64,000 nucleotides of DNA from Pseudomonas frederiksbergensis (GTDB lineage: Bacteria; Pseudomonadota; Gammaproteobacteria; Pseudomonadales; Pseudomonadaceae). Each line of letters starts with the position of its first letter. Position 1 is the stretch's first letter. The DNA lies in contig NZ_CP017886.1 in assembly GCF_001874645.1 (NCBI RefSeq), positions 3,713,501 to 3,777,500 on the forward strand, given 5' to 3'. Below are positions 63,705 through 64,000 of this stretch, in pieces. The position numbers and the translations under genes were made by a program. The notes under the pieces are model-generated. The model was not told where the DNA came from, did no database searches, and worked only from the letters and a program-made list of their open reading frames with translations.

Positions 63705-64000
63705 TGCGCTTTCCGGCGTGGCGCGTTAGCGTCTTTATAGTCGCGGCGGTGTGGCCGTTACTCTGGTTGTACGAAGCCTGGAGTTTTGCCTTGGGGCCGG
63801 ATCCGGGAAAAGTGCTGGTTGATCGATTGGGGTTGGGAGCGCTGATCCTACTGTTGATCACCTTGAGTATGACGCCTATACAGAGGCTGACAGGATGGGT
63901 GGGGTGGATTGCTGTTCGGCGACAGCTCGGATTATGGTGCTTCGCTTATGTTGTTCTGCATCTGAGTGCCTATCTGGTTTTTATTCTCGGTCTTGATTGG
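63704..64000 (+). CDS. msrQ: Heme-binding membrane subunit MsrQ (3' end outside window)
   Basis: The first 99 codons of a membrane protein of roughly 200 residues, open to the window edge. It starts [20 protein letters not shown], with a second helix [19 protein letters not shown] and a third [15 protein letters not shown], where the His is a likely heme ligand. MsrQ passes electrons from quinol to MsrP. The ATG overlaps the msrP stop. Confidence 0.92.
   Translation, partial: MRFPAWRVSVFIVAAVWPLLWLYEAWSFALGPDPGKVLVDRLGLGALILLLITLSMTPIQRLTGWVGWIAVRRQLGLWCFAYVVLHLSAYLVFILGLDW

Overview
The window is core chromosome of a Pseudomonas of the P. fluorescens group. The gene content and order (minor pilins-thiO-pilRS-bamD-rluD-pgeF-clpB; pilABCD-coaE-yacG; acs-pgi-panDCB-folK-pcnB-crcZ-cbrBA-gluQ-dksA; heme ABC genes beside prrF; mrcB-lpoP; ilvIHC-pssA-msrPQ) resemble what is known of P. 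aeruginosa and P. putida. Copies of a GGCAGCTCCTAC-type REPIN fit the fluorescens group. Coding is dense and GC-rich. No phage, integrase, transposase, CRISPR array or plasmid gene is seen. All identifications were made by reading the sequence; no database search was run.

Layout. 1-8.1 kb: end of the type IV pilus minor-pilin operon (pilX', pilY1, pilE), thiO, then the convergent pilS-pilR pair with a small zinc-ribbon-like gene overlapping pilS. 8.2-14.5 kb: bamD, rluD-pgeF, the heat-shock gene clpB, and a tRNA cluster (Asn, Pro, Lys, Pro). 14.6-24 kb: ndh and small unknown genes, then yacG-coaE-pilD-pilC-pilB divergent from pilA, followed by a BON-domain gene. 24-34 kb: a DUF2845/DUF748 pair, a methyltransferase, an MpaB-like protein, acetyl-CoA synthetase and pgi. 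33.6-45 kb: panD-panC-panB, folK-pcnB, the catabolite-repression sRNA crcZ, cbrB, cbrA, cbrX, gluQ and dksA. 45-54 kb: an aminotransferase, sfsA, a Rieske protein, a Fur-box-preceded heme ABC transporter with a ChaN lipoprotein, the iron sRNA prrF, and small genes. 54-64 kb: PBP1b with its lipoprotein LpoP, yqcC, the ilvIHC branched-chain operon, pssA and the start of msrPQ.

How parts work together. Three well-spaced sigma-54 promoters are visible: in front of pilA, of the BON gene and of crcZ. The window encodes two NtrC-type activators, PilR and CbrB. A TGACA-N5-TGTCA palindrome lies about 107 bases before the predicted pilA start, and a TGTTAC-N14-GTAACA palindrome lies before crcZ. Two Fur boxes flank the heme locus, one before the ABC operon and one in the prrF promoter, tying heme import and iron sparing to the same regulator. 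Many genes overlap by ATGA, TTGA, GTG...TGA or TGATG, indicating coupled translation.

The window is mainly conserved housekeeping DNA. The most interesting points are regulatory: a sigma-54 promoter on a small periplasmic BON protein, a lone prrF, the cbrX/cbrA overlap, a possibly leaderless mrcB message, a tRNA-Pro gene placed immediately behind a terminator, and an inverted repeat that could mask the msrP ribosome binding site.
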